Source: Ruania zhangjianzhongii
GTDB taxonomy: Bacteria; Actinomycetota; Actinomycetes; Actinomycetales; Beutenbergiaceae
DNA length: 64,000 nucleotides
Assembly (NCBI RefSeq): GCF_008000995.1
Contig: NZ_CP042828.1
Span: 4,330,882-4,394,881, forward strand
Direction: 5' to 3'
The position numbers and the translations under genes were made by a program. Below, piece by piece: positions 1-8,978 of this stretch; the first letter of the stretch is position 1, and the number at the start of each line of letters is the position of its first letter. Under the pieces are notes generated by a model. That model saw nothing but the letters and a program-made list of their open reading frames with translations, did no database searches and was not told the DNA's origin.

Positions 1-32
1 CGCAACTGGCGGCACGCCGGTCGGCGGCCAGC

Positions 33-773
33 TCATGCCCCGGTGCGGTGCCGGACCCAGACGTTCGGCTCGGTGTAGGTGGCCGTGCCGTGCCAGGTGT
101 CGCAGTGCACCGGCCTCAGCGCGCCGGGCACCTCGACCTCGCCACTGGCATCGAACGGCAGCCCGGTCCAGCGCCGCCATTCGGCGAGAGTGCCGGCCAC
201 CACCATCGATCGCGGTGCGACCTTCTCGATCCGACCGCCGGCACGCACGTGCACCCGCAGCCAGGGATCGGCCGGCAACCCGTCCTCGCGGGTCCGCCAG
301 GCGTACCGAGACATCGGCTCGCGGAGATCGTCCTTCCCGGTCGGGCGCACCGGAACCACCAGATCGGCGTAGCCGTGCCGGGCAGCGTTCTCCCGCACCG
401 CGGTGAGCATCTGGGCGGACAGGCCTTGGCCCTGCTTCCCGGCGAGCACGAGGATCTCCAGAGCGGCGAGTGCGTTCGGTGTGCCACCGGTGAGCCGGGC
501 ATGCAGCCCACGGCCGATCGCCCCGTCCCATCCGTCGTCGGGCAGCTCACCCTCAGCCAGCAGCACGGGAATAGCGTGCGCCTTGGCCACCACCTCGCCG
601 CTCTCGTCCTGACCGATGAGCACATGCTCACCGAACTGCTGCAGCACAGCCGGCGCGTAGTACAGATCACCGAACGGGTCCCGCCGGATGAACTCTGGCC
701 ACGGATTGGCCATCGCCAGCAGGGCCTCGAGCAGATCAGGGCGCTCGGCCAGGGTGGACGTTGTCAACTGCAT
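33..773 (-). CDS. GNAT-like N-acetyltransferase
   Basis: Predicted 246-residue protein resembling the GCN5-related N-acetyltransferase fold. The stretch LEILVLAGKQGQGLSAQML reads like the beta4/acetyl-CoA pyrophosphate-binding turn (Q/RxxGxG/A), followed by a helix and a hydrophobic strand (YADLVVPVRP). Substrate cannot be told. An upstream in-frame start exists at 863, but the ATG at 773 has a GAGGG ribosome site seven bases ahead, so it is preferred. It lies downstream of the flavin-type oxidoreductase on the same strand with about 100 bases between them, so the two may or may not be co-transcribed. The first 32 bases of the window hold nothing recognisable. Confidence 0.7.
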   Translation of the reverse strand: MQLTTSTLAERPDLLEALLAMANPWPEFIRRDPFGDLYYAPAVLQQFGEHVLIGQDESGEVVAKAHAIPVLLAEGELPDDGWDGAIGRGLHARLTGGTPNALAALEILVLAGKQGQGLSAQMLTAVRENAARHGYADLVVPVRPTGKDDLREPMSRYAWRTREDGLPADPWLRVHVRAGGRIEKVAPRSMVVAGTLAEWRRWTGLPFDASGEVEVPGALRPVHCDTWHGTATYTEPNVWVRHRTGA

Positions 774-869
774 GGGCACACCCTCGCACACGACCGCGCC
801 GCACAGCATCGGAGATTCCGGCGCAGTCACCACCCACCGGAGGTTGGCTGCTCCCAGGCCCACGCTGCG

Positions 870-1640
870 TTATCCCGCGTTGTGCGCATCCCGCCAGGCG
901 AGCGCTGTGCGCACCTCGTCCAGGTCGTACTCCGGGCCGGTCGAACCGATGGTGAACAGACCGGCTCCGGCCGCAACGAACTCCCCAGCCTGCTCCACAC
1001 CGGGCCACGCCGCCGAGCGCGCGATCTCCGCCGGGTCCCGGGCCACGTCCACGCAGTGCGCGTCGAGAATTCGGCTCTTATGGCTGAACGTGGCCAGGTC
1101 GCCGAAGGCGTGCCAGATGTTCGCGTACTGGGCCACCAGGCGCAGGGTCTTGCGCTCCCCGCCGCCACCGATCAGTAGCGGCAGCGGGCCCAGGGGCCGC
1201 GGGTTCAGCCGGGCGAGCCGGTCGGTGATCCGCGGCAGATAGTCCCCCAGCAGCGCGATCCGGGACCCCGGGGTACCGAACTCGTAGCGGTACTCGTCGT
1301 AGTCCTTCTCGTTCCAGCCGGCACCAATGCCGAGGATCAGCCGACCGCTGCTGATGTGGTCCACGGTGCGGGCCATATCCGCGAGCAGATCCGGGTTGCG
1401 GTAGCCGCCACCGGTCACCAGCGTGCCGATCCGGACCCGCTCGGTCTGCTCGGCCCAGGCCCCGAGCATCGTCCAGGCCTCGAAGTGGTATCCATCGTGG
1501 TCGCCTTGCAGCGGAAAGAAGTGGTCCCAGTTGAAGATCACGTCCACGCCGAGGTCCTCGGCGCGCAGCACCGCGCCCCTCATCCGGGAGTAGTCGGCGG
1601 CGTGTTGGGGCTGCAGTTGAACGGCAATCTCGACGGGCAT
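870..1640 (-). CDS. LLM-class F420-dependent oxidoreductase
   Basis: 256-residue luciferase-like (TIM-barrel) oxidoreductase. Family features are visible: an early VDVIFNWDHFFPL segment, the RVRIGTLVTGGGYRNP segment, and LILGIGAGWNEKDYDEY, the usual GxGAGW signature of F420-dependent LLM proteins. Its actinobacterial relatives commonly use reduced F420 rather than FMN, but substrate and cofactor are inferred from the family only. The reading frame stays open upstream to 1832, but the ATG at 1640 is preceded by AGGAAG and starts the conserved domain directly. It is a single gene between the GNAT and the DUF3048 lipoprotein. Confidence 0.82.
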   Translation of the reverse strand: MPVEIAVQLQPQHAADYSRMRGAVLRAEDLGVDVIFNWDHFFPLQGDHDGYHFEAWTMLGAWAEQTERVRIGTLVTGGGYRNPDLLADMARTVDHISSGRLILGIGAGWNEKDYDEYRYEFGTPGSRIALLGDYLPRITDRLARLNPRPLGPLPLLIGGGGERKTLRLVAQYANIWHAFGDLATFSHKSRILDAHCVDVARDPAEIARSAAWPGVEQAGEFVAAGAGLFTIGSTGPEYDLDEVRTALAWRDAHNAG

Positions 1641-1708
1641 CGGCACTTCCTTCTCTCCAGGGTCACTCTGCGGTCGATCAACAGGTCTGGTCAGCTTTCG
1701 AACGGGAC

Positions 1709-2758
1709 TCACTCGATGGTGACGCCGCCGCTGGTGGGCACCAGCTCCACCCAGGTATTTCCGGGGGCGAGCGCAACCGGCTCGCCGTCGAACGTCATCT
1801 CGAGCGGGTCGGCGTCCGCGTCTTTGCTCCACTGGCAGGCGAGGCTGCGCCCTCCTGCAGCCACGATCGCGTCCCCGCTGCCGGACAGTTCGGTCTCCGG
1901 CACGCTCGCACCCGAAGGATCCACGAAGGAGGTGGTCACGATCTCGACCCGAAGCACCACCACGTTGACGGCGGTGATCCGCCCGGCATCGGTCGTCACC
2001 GCGTCCGCGCCGCCCTCGGAGCGCAGCCAGACCTTCGCCTCGGCGTCCCAGCTCCAGCTCGGCGTCGCCGATGGGAAGGAGCAGCGAATGCTCCGGGCCC
2101 GGTCCCCTTCGGTGACGGCAGTGGCTTCGCCGGCGGCCTCGGCGAAGGCGAACTGCTCCGGCGGCGAGTCCTTGTGGTCACCGTCCGCGTTCTCCAGGAA
2201 TACCTGCGGGGCGCCGAGCAGGTTGTGCGGGGCGTACCGCTCGGCAGTGCGGGAGAAACCGGGCGAGCCGAGATCGTGCGAGAACAGCTGCAGCCCCGCG
2301 TCTCGGAGCGCGTTCACGAACGGCGCCTGCCCGCCGGAGAAGACCATCAGTCCGCCATAGGGGGCGGCGATCGCCGGATCCATCGGCCGCACCGAGCGCA
2401 CCGGGCCGAACGTCTCCGGAAGCTGGGAGTGGTACACCGCCCCGAACCGGGTGATGCCCCCTTCGACCATCTCCTCCCAGACCACGTCGGCCTCCTGCAG
2501 CCCGGTCTGCGGGCGGGCGGCAGCTGAGTTCTCGATCTTCACCGTCATCGCCGGCCGGTCCACGATGTCGCCGGTCGCCCCGGTCAGCGGCCAGGTCGGC
2601 TCCGGGGTGGGGCTGGGCGTCGGACTCGGCGTGGGGCTGGGCGTGGTCCGCGTCTTCGGAACGCCGTCATTGCACCCGGCCAACAGTCCCACCGGTCCGA
2701 GGAGTGCCGCCGCGGCGAGGACCTGACGGCGTGAGGCCGGCCGCTGCGAGATGGTCAC
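1709..2758 (-). CDS. DUF3048 domain lipoprotein (YerB-like)
   Basis: 349-residue exported lipoprotein. The N-terminus has twin arginines (SRRQVL), a hydrophobic stretch and a lipobox LLAGC with the modified Cys near residue 29; the RR suggests Tat export is possible. A Pro/Thr/Ser linker of repeated SPTP units follows, encoded by a short GC-rich tandem repeat near 2600-2640. The body carries DUF3048 landmarks: MTVKIENSAAARPQTGLQEA, the VWEEMVEGGITRF segment and GPVRSVRPMD. The biochemical function of DUF3048/YerB is not established; it is presumably a cell-surface protein. It is divergent from menE with only 32 bases between the starts. Confidence 0.85.
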   Translation of the reverse strand: MTISQRPASRRQVLAAAALLGPVGLLAGCNDGVPKTRTTPSPTPSPTPSPTPEPTWPLTGATGDIVDRPAMTVKIENSAAARPQTGLQEADVVWEEMVEGGITRFGAVYHSQLPETFGPVRSVRPMDPAIAAPYGGLMVFSGGQAPFVNALRDAGLQLFSHDLGSPGFSRTAERYAPHNLLGAPQVFLENADGDHKDSPPEQFAFAEAAGEATAVTEGDRARSIRCSFPSATPSWSWDAEAKVWLRSEGGADAVTTDAGRITAVNVVVLRVEIVTTSFVDPSGASVPETELSGSGDAIVAAGGRSLACQWSKDADADPLEMTFDGEPVALAPGNTWVELVPTSGGVTIE

Positions 2759-2790
2759 CGGCCAACACTACGCCGCCTACGCTTGCTGCT

Positions 2791-3915
2791 ATGCCGCAGA
2801 CACGGGTCGAACCAGAGTTCGAGACGCTGCTGCAGGGACTGGAACGGGCTCTCGGTGGTGGCCCGCCGGTGCTCCTGGCGCAGGTGGACCCCGCACGGCT
2901 TGCCGAGCACCCGGAGGTGGCGCTGGTCCTGGCCACGTCCGGCTCGAGCACCGGGCAGGGCCGGCCGGTGGGACTGTCCGCTGCCGCGCTGCGCGCCAGC
3001 GCCCGCGGCACCGAGGAACGCTTGGCCGGCCCGGGCCAATGGCTGCTCACCCTCCCGCCGCAGCACGTGGCCGGCATCCAGGTGCTCGCCCGCTCGGTGC
3101 TGGCCGGTACCACCCCGGTGCGTACCGCGCCGGGGGCGTTTCGCCCGGAGGCACTCGCCGAGACCATCGCTGAGATGCGCACCGACGTGCCGCGGTACGT
3201 CTCCCTCGTGCCCACCCAGCTGGTCCGGGTGGTGCGCAGCGAGACCGCCCTCGCCGCCTTGCGTAGCTGTGCCGCGGTGCTGGTCGGTGGCGCCGCCACG
3301 GCGACGGCGGTCCTCACCCGTGCGCGGGAGTCCGGTGTTCGGGTGGTCACCACCTATGGGATGACCGAGACCTGCGGGGGCTGTGTGTACGACGGCGTCC
3401 CTCTCCCAGGTGCGCAGGTGCGCCTGGGCGGGTCCGGCCGGGTGCTGCTCGCCGGTCCGATCCTCGCCGAGGGATACCTGGACGGAGGGCCACAGCCGTT
3501 CACCGAGATCGATGACACGCGATGGCTCCGCACGGGTGACGCCGGCATCCTCAGCGACGGTGTGCTCACGCTGGCCGGCCGGATCGACGACGTGATCGTC
3601 ACCGGTGGGGTGAACGTGCACCCGGCGGCAGTGGAGCAGGAGCTGGCGGACCTCGCCGCAGTCGCGGAGGTGTGTGTGGTGGGTGTTCCCGACCCGGAGT
3701 GGGGCGAGCTGCTCACCGCCGTGGTGGTGCCCGCGGCCGGACGTGAAGTGTCGCTGGAACTGTTGCGCGCCCGCACTGGGGGCGGTCCGAGCGCACCCCG
3801 AGCCGCGGTCACGGTGGCAGAGCTTCCGCTTCGCGGCCCAGGAAAGACCGACCGCCGGGCGGTCGCCGAGCTCGCTGCCAGCCAGCTCGCCCGGGGGCGT
3901 GGACAGCGACACTGA
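2791..3915 (+). CDS. menE: o-succinylbenzoate-CoA ligase (AMP-forming)
   Basis: 374-residue member of the ANL adenylate-forming family, shorter than most, as is typical of actinobacterial MenE. The P-loop-like motif LATSGSSTGQG lies near residue 50, the TYGMTETCGG motif near 188, RTGDAGIL in the A8 hinge region near 247, and the C-terminal subdomain begins at AGRIDDVIVTGGVN. MenE activates o-succinylbenzoate to its CoA thioester in menaquinone synthesis; the menA gene directly downstream supports that role over other acyl-CoA ligases. The ATG at 2791 has no ribosome site but a TACGCT -10-like box ends seven bases ahead, suggesting a leaderless message. Confidence 0.85.
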   Translation: MPQTRVEPEFETLLQGLERALGGGPPVLLAQVDPARLAEHPEVALVLATSGSSTGQGRPVGLSAAALRASARGTEERLAGPGQWLLTLPPQHVAGIQVLARSVLAGTTPVRTAPGAFRPEALAETIAEMRTDVPRYVSLVPTQLVRVVRSETALAALRSCAAVLVGGAATATAVLTRARESGVRVVTTYGMTETCGGCVYDGVPLPGAQVRLGGSGRVLLAGPILAEGYLDGGPQPFTEIDDTRWLRTGDAGILSDGVLTLAGRIDDVIVTGGVNVHPAAVEQELADLAAVAEVCVVGVPDPEWGELLTAVVVPAAGREVSLELLRARTGGGPSAPRAAVTVAELPLRGPGKTDRRAVAELAASQLARGRGQRH

Positions 3916-3967
3916 GCCCCCTCCTCCCCGGGGTATTGTGCTGCTCGCCCCGACGAACGGAAGTGTG

Positions 3968-4837
3968 ATGCCCTCCCTGCGTGCCTGGCTCGATGGCGCA
4001 CGTCCTCGTACGCTGCCGGCCGCCGTGGCCCCGGTGCTGGCCGGCACCGGAGCGGCCGCGCTGGAGCAGTCGGCCTCAGCCGGCAGAGCGCTGTTGGCGG
4101 CCGGTGTGGCGCTGGCGCTGCAGGTCGCGGTGAACTTTGCCAACGACTACTCCGACGGGGTGCGCGGCACCGATGATGTGCGCGTGGGCCCGACCCGGCT
4201 CACCGCCTCCGGCGCCGTGGCACCGGCGGCGGTGAAGCGCGCAGCGATGCTCTCGTTCGCGGTGGCCGCCGTGTTCGGGGTGGCCCTGTGCGCGGTCTCC
4301 GGGCAGTGGTGGCTGCTCGCTGTGGGCGCGGTCTGCGTGGCCGCCGCCTGGTTCTACACCGGTGGACGGCGACCGTACGGCTACGCGGGCCTGGGCGAGG
4401 TGAGTGTGTTCGTCTTCTTCGGCCTGGTTGCCACCCTGGGCACCACCTACACCCAGGCCGGCCGAATCACCGCGCCGGCGGTGCTGGCGGCATGCGGGAT
4501 CGGGTTCCTCGCCTGCGCACTGCTGATGGTGAACAACATCCGCGACATCCCTACCGACCGTGAGGCGGGCAAGTTCACCCTGGCGGTCCGGGTCGGCGAG
4601 ACCTGGGCCCGGCGGGGCTATGCGGCCTTCCTCGCACTCGGTGTACTCGGCCCGGTACTGATCGCGTTCTGGGCACCGTTGGCGCTGCTGCTGATGATCG
4701 CCGTGATCCCGGTGGTGGTGCTGTCCGGCCGGGTGCTCGGTGGCGCGACCGGACGAGATCTGATCCTGGTGCTACGGGACACCGGGTTCCTGGAACTAGC
4801 CGTCGGCCTTGGGGTGCTCGTCACGCTGCTCGTCTGA
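3968..4837 (+). CDS. menA: 1,4-dihydroxy-2-naphthoate polyprenyltransferase
   Basis: 289-residue integral-membrane UbiA-family prenyltransferase that attaches the isoprenoid tail in menaquinone synthesis. The N-terminus LDGARPRTLPAAVAPVLAG is characteristic of MenA. Two aspartate-rich prenyl-diphosphate motifs are present: NDYSDGVRGTDD near residue 58 and NNIRDIPTDREAGK near 190, with about eight hydrophobic segments. GGAAG precedes the ATG; an in-frame GTG lies one codon upstream. It follows menE by 52 bases, so the two likely form an operon. Its 3' end overlaps the convergent DUF4229 gene by 42 bases. Confidence 0.92.
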   Translation: MPSLRAWLDGARPRTLPAAVAPVLAGTGAAALEQSASAGRALLAAGVALALQVAVNFANDYSDGVRGTDDVRVGPTRLTASGAVAPAAVKRAAMLSFAVAAVFGVALCAVSGQWWLLAVGAVCVAAAWFYTGGRRPYGYAGLGEVSVFVFFGLVATLGTTYTQAGRITAPAVLAACGIGFLACALLMVNNIRDIPTDREAGKFTLAVRVGETWARRGYAAFLALGVLGPVLIAFWAPLALLLMIAVIPVVVLSGRVLGGATGRDLILVLRDTGFLELAVGLGVLVTLLV

Positions 4838-5200
4838 GCCGGCTGAGTCGCGGGTGCCCGAGCCGCGCGGTTCGTCTGGCTCGGCCGCTTCCTCGCCGAG
4901 CGGGGCGTCCTCGTCGTCGGCATCCGGGGCGAGCCGGTCCTCTTCCTCACCGAGCAGGGCATCCTCATCGTCGGCATCCGAAGCGATCCGATCCTCCCAC
5001 CCGGTCTTCCCGCGCCCACGGGAGGCCAGCCACTCGGCCGAGGCACGGCGAAACTTGTCCAGCAGCACGTAGGAAAGCCCGGCGCCGACCAGCACCGCGG
5101 CAACCACCAGAAGCACTCCGCGCATCCCGGCCAGGTAGAGACCACCGCCCGCCGCGACGATCAACAGGATGCGAAGCAGGCTGTAGACGAGTACGGGCAT
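4796..5200 (-). CDS. DUF4229 small membrane protein
   Basis: 134-residue protein with two N-terminal hydrophobic helices (about residues 4-24 and 28-46), followed by LLDKFRRASAEWL and a long acidic tail. This is the layout of DUF4229 proteins, often found beside menA in actinobacteria. The tail holds an internal duplication: the segment EDRIASDADDEDALLGEE recurs as EDRLAPDADDEDAPLGEE, encoded by near-identical DNA. Function is unknown. A TACGCT -10-like box ends seven bases before the ATG, suggesting leaderless expression. The 3' end overlaps menA. Confidence 0.75.
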   Translation of the reverse strand: MPVLVYSLLRILLIVAAGGGLYLAGMRGVLLVVAAVLVGAGLSYVLLDKFRRASAEWLASRGRGKTGWEDRIASDADDEDALLGEEEDRLAPDADDEDAPLGEEAAEPDEPRGSGTRDSAGSDEQRDEHPKADG

Positions 5201-5207
5201 GCCACAC

Positions 5208-5217
5208 AGCGTAGGCT
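5208..5217. promoter_or_regulatory. Overlapping divergent -10 boxes
   Basis: The minus strand reads TACGCT at 5213-5208, seven bases before the DUF4229 start. The plus strand reads TAGGCT at 5212-5217, six bases before the PLDc_N protein start. The two boxes share two bases, so both genes appear to be leaderless from one compact bidirectional promoter. This is read from sequence; start sites are not known. Confidence 0.5.
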
Positions 5218-5223
5218 CAGGTC

Positions 5224-5679
5224 ATGAGGTTTCTCGTCGTCCTGGCAGTGATCGCGATCACGGTCTACTCCGTGATCGATTGCGCACGCGCCGAGGACCG
5301 GCAGCGCAGGGGGCTACCCGCGTGGCTGTGGGTAACCGTGATCGTCGTGCTCCCCGGAGTGGGTGGCCTCGTCTGGCTGCTGGTCAGCCGGACGGCACCG
5401 GACCCGCGGCCACGTGGATACGCGCGGCCGAGCCGCCCGGTGGCCCCGGACGACGATCCGGACTTTCTGGCTGGACTGGCGCGGCAGACTCCTCGGGAGA
5501 GCCCCCAGGCGCCCGCACCGGACGTCCCAGAGACACCGGAGGAGTCCGGTTCAGAGCGAGACCAGAGCAGTTCCGAGCGTGACGACCCCGACGAGGATCG
5601 CGAGCAGAGGGGCAAGCCGAACAGTGAGGATGGCGAGCAGCCGACCCGCGAGGACCGCGGCCGGCGCAGCCCGGAGTAG
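5224..5679 (+). CDS. PLDc_N domain membrane protein
   Basis: 151-residue protein with two hydrophobic helices (about 2-16 and 36-56) separated by DCARAEDRQRRGLPAW, and a WLLVSRTAPDPR segment after the second helix. This matches the PLDc_N (phospholipase D nuclease N-terminal) domain, a short membrane anchor found alone in many actinobacteria. No phospholipase HKD motif is present, so no catalytic activity is expected. The C-terminal two thirds are hydrophilic, acidic and low in complexity. Confidence 0.7.
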   Translation: MRFLVVLAVIAITVYSVIDCARAEDRQRRGLPAWLWVTVIVVLPGVGGLVWLLVSRTAPDPRPRGYARPSRPVAPDDDPDFLAGLARQTPRESPQAPAPDVPETPEESGSERDQSSSERDDPDEDREQRGKPNSEDGEQPTREDRGRRSPE

Positions 5680-5783
5680 TCGGTCTCCCTCAGCACTGCC
5701 GTAGGCGCGAGGGTCGGAGTCGTAGGATTGCAGGTCGACGCAGCCCAGTGATTGCGCGTTGAGCCGACGGTCGCCGCCTCGCA

Positions 5784-6284
5784 TCACTCCGTCGGCGAGT
5801 CGGTCACTGCCTCCTGAACCTTCTCGATCAACTCCTGGGTTTGGCGAAGGTCGGCCGCCCCTAGCTCGGTGCCCACCCGATCTGCCCACTGCTTCTGGGC
5901 GACTGCGATCTCCGCGATCGCTAGCCGCCCCTCGTCGGTCGGGCAGATCAGCTTGGCGCGCTTGTGCTCGGGGTTGGCCTGGTACTCGGCGAGCCCCTCG
6001 GCGACTAGCAGATCCGCGACGCGTTGGACGCTCTGCCGGGCCATGCCGCGACCTCTGGCGATCTGGGCGACGGTGGCCGGTGCGTCCATCGCCATGTCGA
6101 GCACCACCCAGCGGGCGAGTGAGAGCCCCGAGACCCCCGCGAGCTCTTCGCCGATAGCGCTCACCCGCCCGCCCAGTTGTGCGATCGCGACGACCAGGCC
6201 GGTGAACAGGTCCCCTTCTGACGTCCGGGGCGGACGCTCATTCTTCTTGACAGCGTGCTGTCGTTCTCCTAGGCTTCGTGACAT
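5784..6284 (-). CDS. MarR-family transcriptional regulator
   Basis: 166-residue winged-helix regulator. The recognition region reads [28 protein letters not shown] and the wing [17 protein letters not shown], typical of MarR. It is divergent from the epoxide hydrolase gene. Two related palindromes, one inside the first codons at 6249-6262 and one across the start at 6284-6299, indicate autorepression and control of the hydrolase. No alternative in-frame start exists before residue 60, so the overlap of operator and coding region seems real. Confidence 0.86.
   Translation of the reverse strand: MSRSLGERQHAVKKNERPPRTSEGDLFTGLVVAIAQLGGRVSAIGEELAGVSGLSLARWVVLDMAMDAPATVAQIARGRGMARQSVQRVADLLVAEGLAEYQANPEHKRAKLICPTDEGRLAIAEIAVAQKQWADRVGTELGAADLRQTQELIEKVQEAVTDSPTE
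6249..6262. promoter_or_regulatory. MarR operator half-copy 1
   Basis: The plus strand reads GACAGC-GT-GCTGTC, a perfect 6-bp inverted repeat with a 2-bp centre. It lies within the first 12 codons of the marR gene, so binding there would block elongation or initiation of that gene. Its sequence matches the second site at 6284-6299 in 12 of the 14 core bases. Confidence 0.6.
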
Positions 6285-6299
6285 GACAGCATACTGTCA
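6284..6299. promoter_or_regulatory. MarR operator copy 2
   Basis: TGACAG-CATA-CTGTCA is a perfect 6-bp inverted repeat overlapping the marR start codon, 43 bases ahead of the epoxide hydrolase start. Its centre is 36 bases from that of copy 1. Two matching sites between divergent genes support a MarR-controlled pair. Confidence 0.65.
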
Positions 6300-6341
6300 C
6301 ATGATTTCATCACCGTCATGACGACACACGGGAGCGACCCG

Positions 6342-7592
6342 ATGGACCAGCAGATGACCACTCACCACCCCGTCACCGACACCTCCGTGACCGACGACTC
6401 TGTCACCGACGTCGTGGCAGCCGACAGCCCCGCAGACACCTCGATCCGCCCGTTTCGGATCGACGTCCCACAGTCCCAACTGGACGACCTCGTCAGCCGG
6501 CTGGGGCGAACCCGCTGGCCCGACGAGCTCTCGGGCGCCGGGTGGGACCGCGGGGTCCCCCTCGCCTATCTGCGGGAGCTAGTCGAGTACTGGGCGACGT
6601 CCTACGACTGGCGGGCTCAAGAATCACGACTGAACACCCTCTCGCAGTTCAAGACCACCATCGACGGCCAGGACATCCATTTCCTGCATGTCCGTTCACC
6701 GGAGCCGGGAGCGCTGCCATTGATCGTGACCCACGGATGGCCCAGCTCGGTCGCCGAGTTCCAGGACATCGTCGGCCCGTTGTCCGACCCGAGAGCCAAT
6801 GGTGCGGACCCGGCAGATGCCTTCGATCTGGTGATTCCGGCACTACCAGGATTCGGCTTCTCCGGGCCGACCACCGCACCCGGATGGACCTGCGCCCGCA
6901 CGGCGCGGGCATGGGCAGTACTGATGGGGCGACTGGGTTATGACCGCTACGGCGCCCAAGGCGGCGACTTCGGCGCCCTCATCTCCCCGGAGCTCGGCCG
7001 GGTCGATGCTGAACACGTCGTCGGCGTGCACCTGAACGCCGCTTCGGTCGGCTTCATCCCGTGGGGAGGGGTCGACGCGCAGACGACGGCGGAGATGACG
7101 GATCGCGAACTCGCAACTCTCGGCCGGCTTGAGCAGTTTCTGGGCGAGGGAAACGCCTACTTCCAGGTCCAGGCCACCCGACCGCAAACCCTCGCATACG
7201 CCCTCACGGACTCGCCGGTCGGGCAGTTGGCCTGGATCGTCGACAAGTTCGCGGCCTGGACCCACACCACGACGGGCTGTCCGGAGGATGCGGTCGACCG
7301 GGACGCGATGCTGACCGCGGTCATGTTCTACTGGCTCACCGGAACTGCGGGCTCGGCGGCCCGGCTGTACTACGAGAACATGCACTCCACGCCCGAGTGG
7401 GGACAGGCGCCTTCGCCAACGCCGATCGGCGTGGCCAACTTCGCTGAAGACGTGGCATTCCGCCGATTCGGTGAACGAGGCAACAACATCGTGCACTGGA
7501 CCGACTTCGACACCGGCGGCCATTTCGCCGCCCTGGAGACTCCGGATCTGCTGGTGAAGGATGTCCGCACCTTCTTCCGCCCACTCCGCTGA
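6342..7592 (+). CDS. Epoxide hydrolase (EHN family, alpha/beta-hydrolase)
   Basis: 416-residue soluble hydrolase. The N-terminal EHN domain begins at [19 protein letters not shown] and contains TRWPDE. The core has the oxyanion motif HGWPSS, then QGGDFGA, whose Asp fits the epoxide hydrolase nucleophile, and a late [15 protein letters not shown] with the catalytic His. These enzymes open epoxides to diols; the natural substrate is unknown. The ATG at 6342 is chosen because GGGAG lies seven bases ahead, whereas the in-frame ATG at 6318 has none. The first 40 residues are rich in Thr, Asp and Val and are not part of the domain. Control by the divergent MarR is likely. Confidence 0.88.
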   Translation: MDQQMTTHHPVTDTSVTDDSVTDVVAADSPADTSIRPFRIDVPQSQLDDLVSRLGRTRWPDELSGAGWDRGVPLAYLRELVEYWATSYDWRAQESRLNTLSQFKTTIDGQDIHFLHVRSPEPGALPLIVTHGWPSSVAEFQDIVGPLSDPRANGADPADAFDLVIPALPGFGFSGPTTAPGWTCARTARAWAVLMGRLGYDRYGAQGGDFGALISPELGRVDAEHVVGVHLNAASVGFIPWGGVDAQTTAEMTDRELATLGRLEQFLGEGNAYFQVQATRPQTLAYALTDSPVGQLAWIVDKFAAWTHTTTGCPEDAVDRDAMLTAVMFYWLTGTAGSAARLYYENMHSTPEWGQAPSPTPIGVANFAEDVAFRRFGERGNNIVHWTDFDTGGHFAALETPDLLVKDVRTFFRPLR

Positions 7593-7821
7593 CGGCATCG
7601 GGCTCCAATCCGGAGCGGGACGTCCAACGGCTCGCCCAGCGCTCGCGCTGCCGGCACCGCGTCGTGGCTAGTCAGGGTGAAGCGGATCGTCGGAGTCCGG
7701 CCGGCCGGCCGCCCCGGCGAACACCACTACCAGGTCGACCGCCGGAACCGGCTCGCGATCTGTTCCGCACACTGGTCGGCAGACCAATGCCGGTCAGCGT
7801 GACCGGGGCCCTCCACCTCAG

Positions 7822-7885
7822 CGGAGGTAGGTTCGCGGGATGGAGGCACGTTGCCACTTCCCTCCGATCCCCAAGGTTACCTCCG
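7822..7885. repeat. Palindromic intergenic repeat, copy B
   Basis: The arms at 7822-7846 (CGGAGGTAGG...ATGGAGG) and 7861-7885 (CCTCCGATCC...ACCTCCG) form an imperfect hairpin with a 14-base loop. The right arm is nearly the same as that of the hairpin at 32066-32092. It sits 52 bases past the ccsB stop, in the 345-base gap 7593-7937 between convergent genes. Nothing else is recognisable in that gap. Confidence 0.6.
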
Positions 7886-7937
7886 ATGGGGTGGGAGGTG
7901 CGGGGTGGGAGGTGCCGCGCGGATCAGAGCCGGAGGG

Positions 7938-8978
7938 TCAGAGCCCGGAGTAGGAGTGCCGGCCGTCGAAGAAGATGTTCACCACGTAGAAGTTGGCGAG
8001 CAGAGCGACGAAGCCGGCCAGGGCGAAGTAGGCGAACCGCTGCGCCGCCCAGCCGGTGGTGACCCGCGCGTGCAGGTAGGCCGCGTAGATCACCCAGATC
8101 ACAAAGCTCCAGGTCTCCTTCGGATCCCACCCCCACGGCCGGCCCCAGGCATGCTCGGCCCAGACCGCACCAGCCACCACAGTGAACGTCCAGGCCACGA
8201 ACGCCACCGCGTTCAACCGATAGGCGAACCGCTCCAGGTCCGCTGCCGCCGGGAGCGGATCGAGCACTCGGTCCAGCACCGTCGGACCGCTGCGGGCCCG
8301 CGCCGGAGCCACCGCGAGACTACCGCCGCCAGGACCCCGCTCGCCCACGGGAGCACCGTTGCCCCGGCCAGATCCGCCGCCACCAGAAGCTCCGCCGTCG
8401 CCATCAGCCGAACCATCCCCGCCTGGAACGATCGCCGGAGTCGGCTCGTCCGCACGCGCCTCCCGGCGTCCCTTGACCAGCTGCACCACCGAGGTGAGCG
8501 CACTCAGGCCGAACAGCCCCGTGGCCAAGGTGGCCACCGAGACGTGGATCACCAACCAGTAGCTGTCCAGCGCGGGCTGCACGCCGTCGGCCTCCACAAA
8601 CAGCACTGCCGTGGCGAGGAACAGCGCCAAGAATGCCAGCAGCGCGACACCGACCCCGAGGTAGCGGATGTCCTTGCGCCGCTGGATCCCGACGAACAGC
8701 GCCACCAGGAAGAACGTGAACATCAGGGTGAACTCGTACATGTTCGCCCACGGCACCCGGCCAGCGGCCACTCCGCGAAGCACGATCGCCACGAAGTGCA
8801 CCAGCACCGCGAGCCAGATCACGGACATGCCGATCCCAGCAGCACGCCGGCGCCGGTCCGGTTTGGCGCCGACGCCCAGGGCGGACACATCCACGGCGAA
8901 CGCCACCATAGCCACCACGTAGCAGGCCATCGCGCCGTACACCAGCAAGGTGCTCACGGCGCCGAGTTCGGTGTTCAC
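7938..8978 (-). CDS. ccsB: Cytochrome c biogenesis protein CcsB/CcsA
   Basis: 346-residue polytopic membrane protein of the heme-handling CcsA/CcmC family. The tryptophan-rich motif WGRPWGWDPKETWSF near residue 285, which faces the periplasmic side and contacts heme, is intact. About eight hydrophobic segments flank a Gly/Ser-rich insertion (near 190-225) that looks disordered. With ResB it forms the System II heme transporter and cytochrome c synthase. The GTG start overlaps the resB stop by four bases (GTGA), showing translational coupling. It is the last gene of a five-gene operon in the order known from Mycobacterium tuberculosis Rv0525-Rv0529. Confidence 0.93.
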   Translation of the reverse strand: MNTELGAVSTLLVYGAMACYVVAMVAFAVDVSALGVGAKPDRRRRAAGIGMSVIWLAVLVHFVAIVLRGVAAGRVPWANMYEFTLMFTFFLVALFVGIQRRKDIRYLGVGVALLAFLALFLATAVLFVEADGVQPALDSYWLVIHVSVATLATGLFGLSALTSVVQLVKGRREARADEPTPAIVPGGDGSADGDGGASGGGGSGRGNGAPVGERGPGGGSLAVAPARARSGPTVLDRVLDPLPAAADLERFAYRLNAVAFVAWTFTVVAGAVWAEHAWGRPWGWDPKETWSFVIWVIYAAYLHARVTTGWAAQRFAYFALAGFVALLANFYVVNIFFDGRHSYSGL

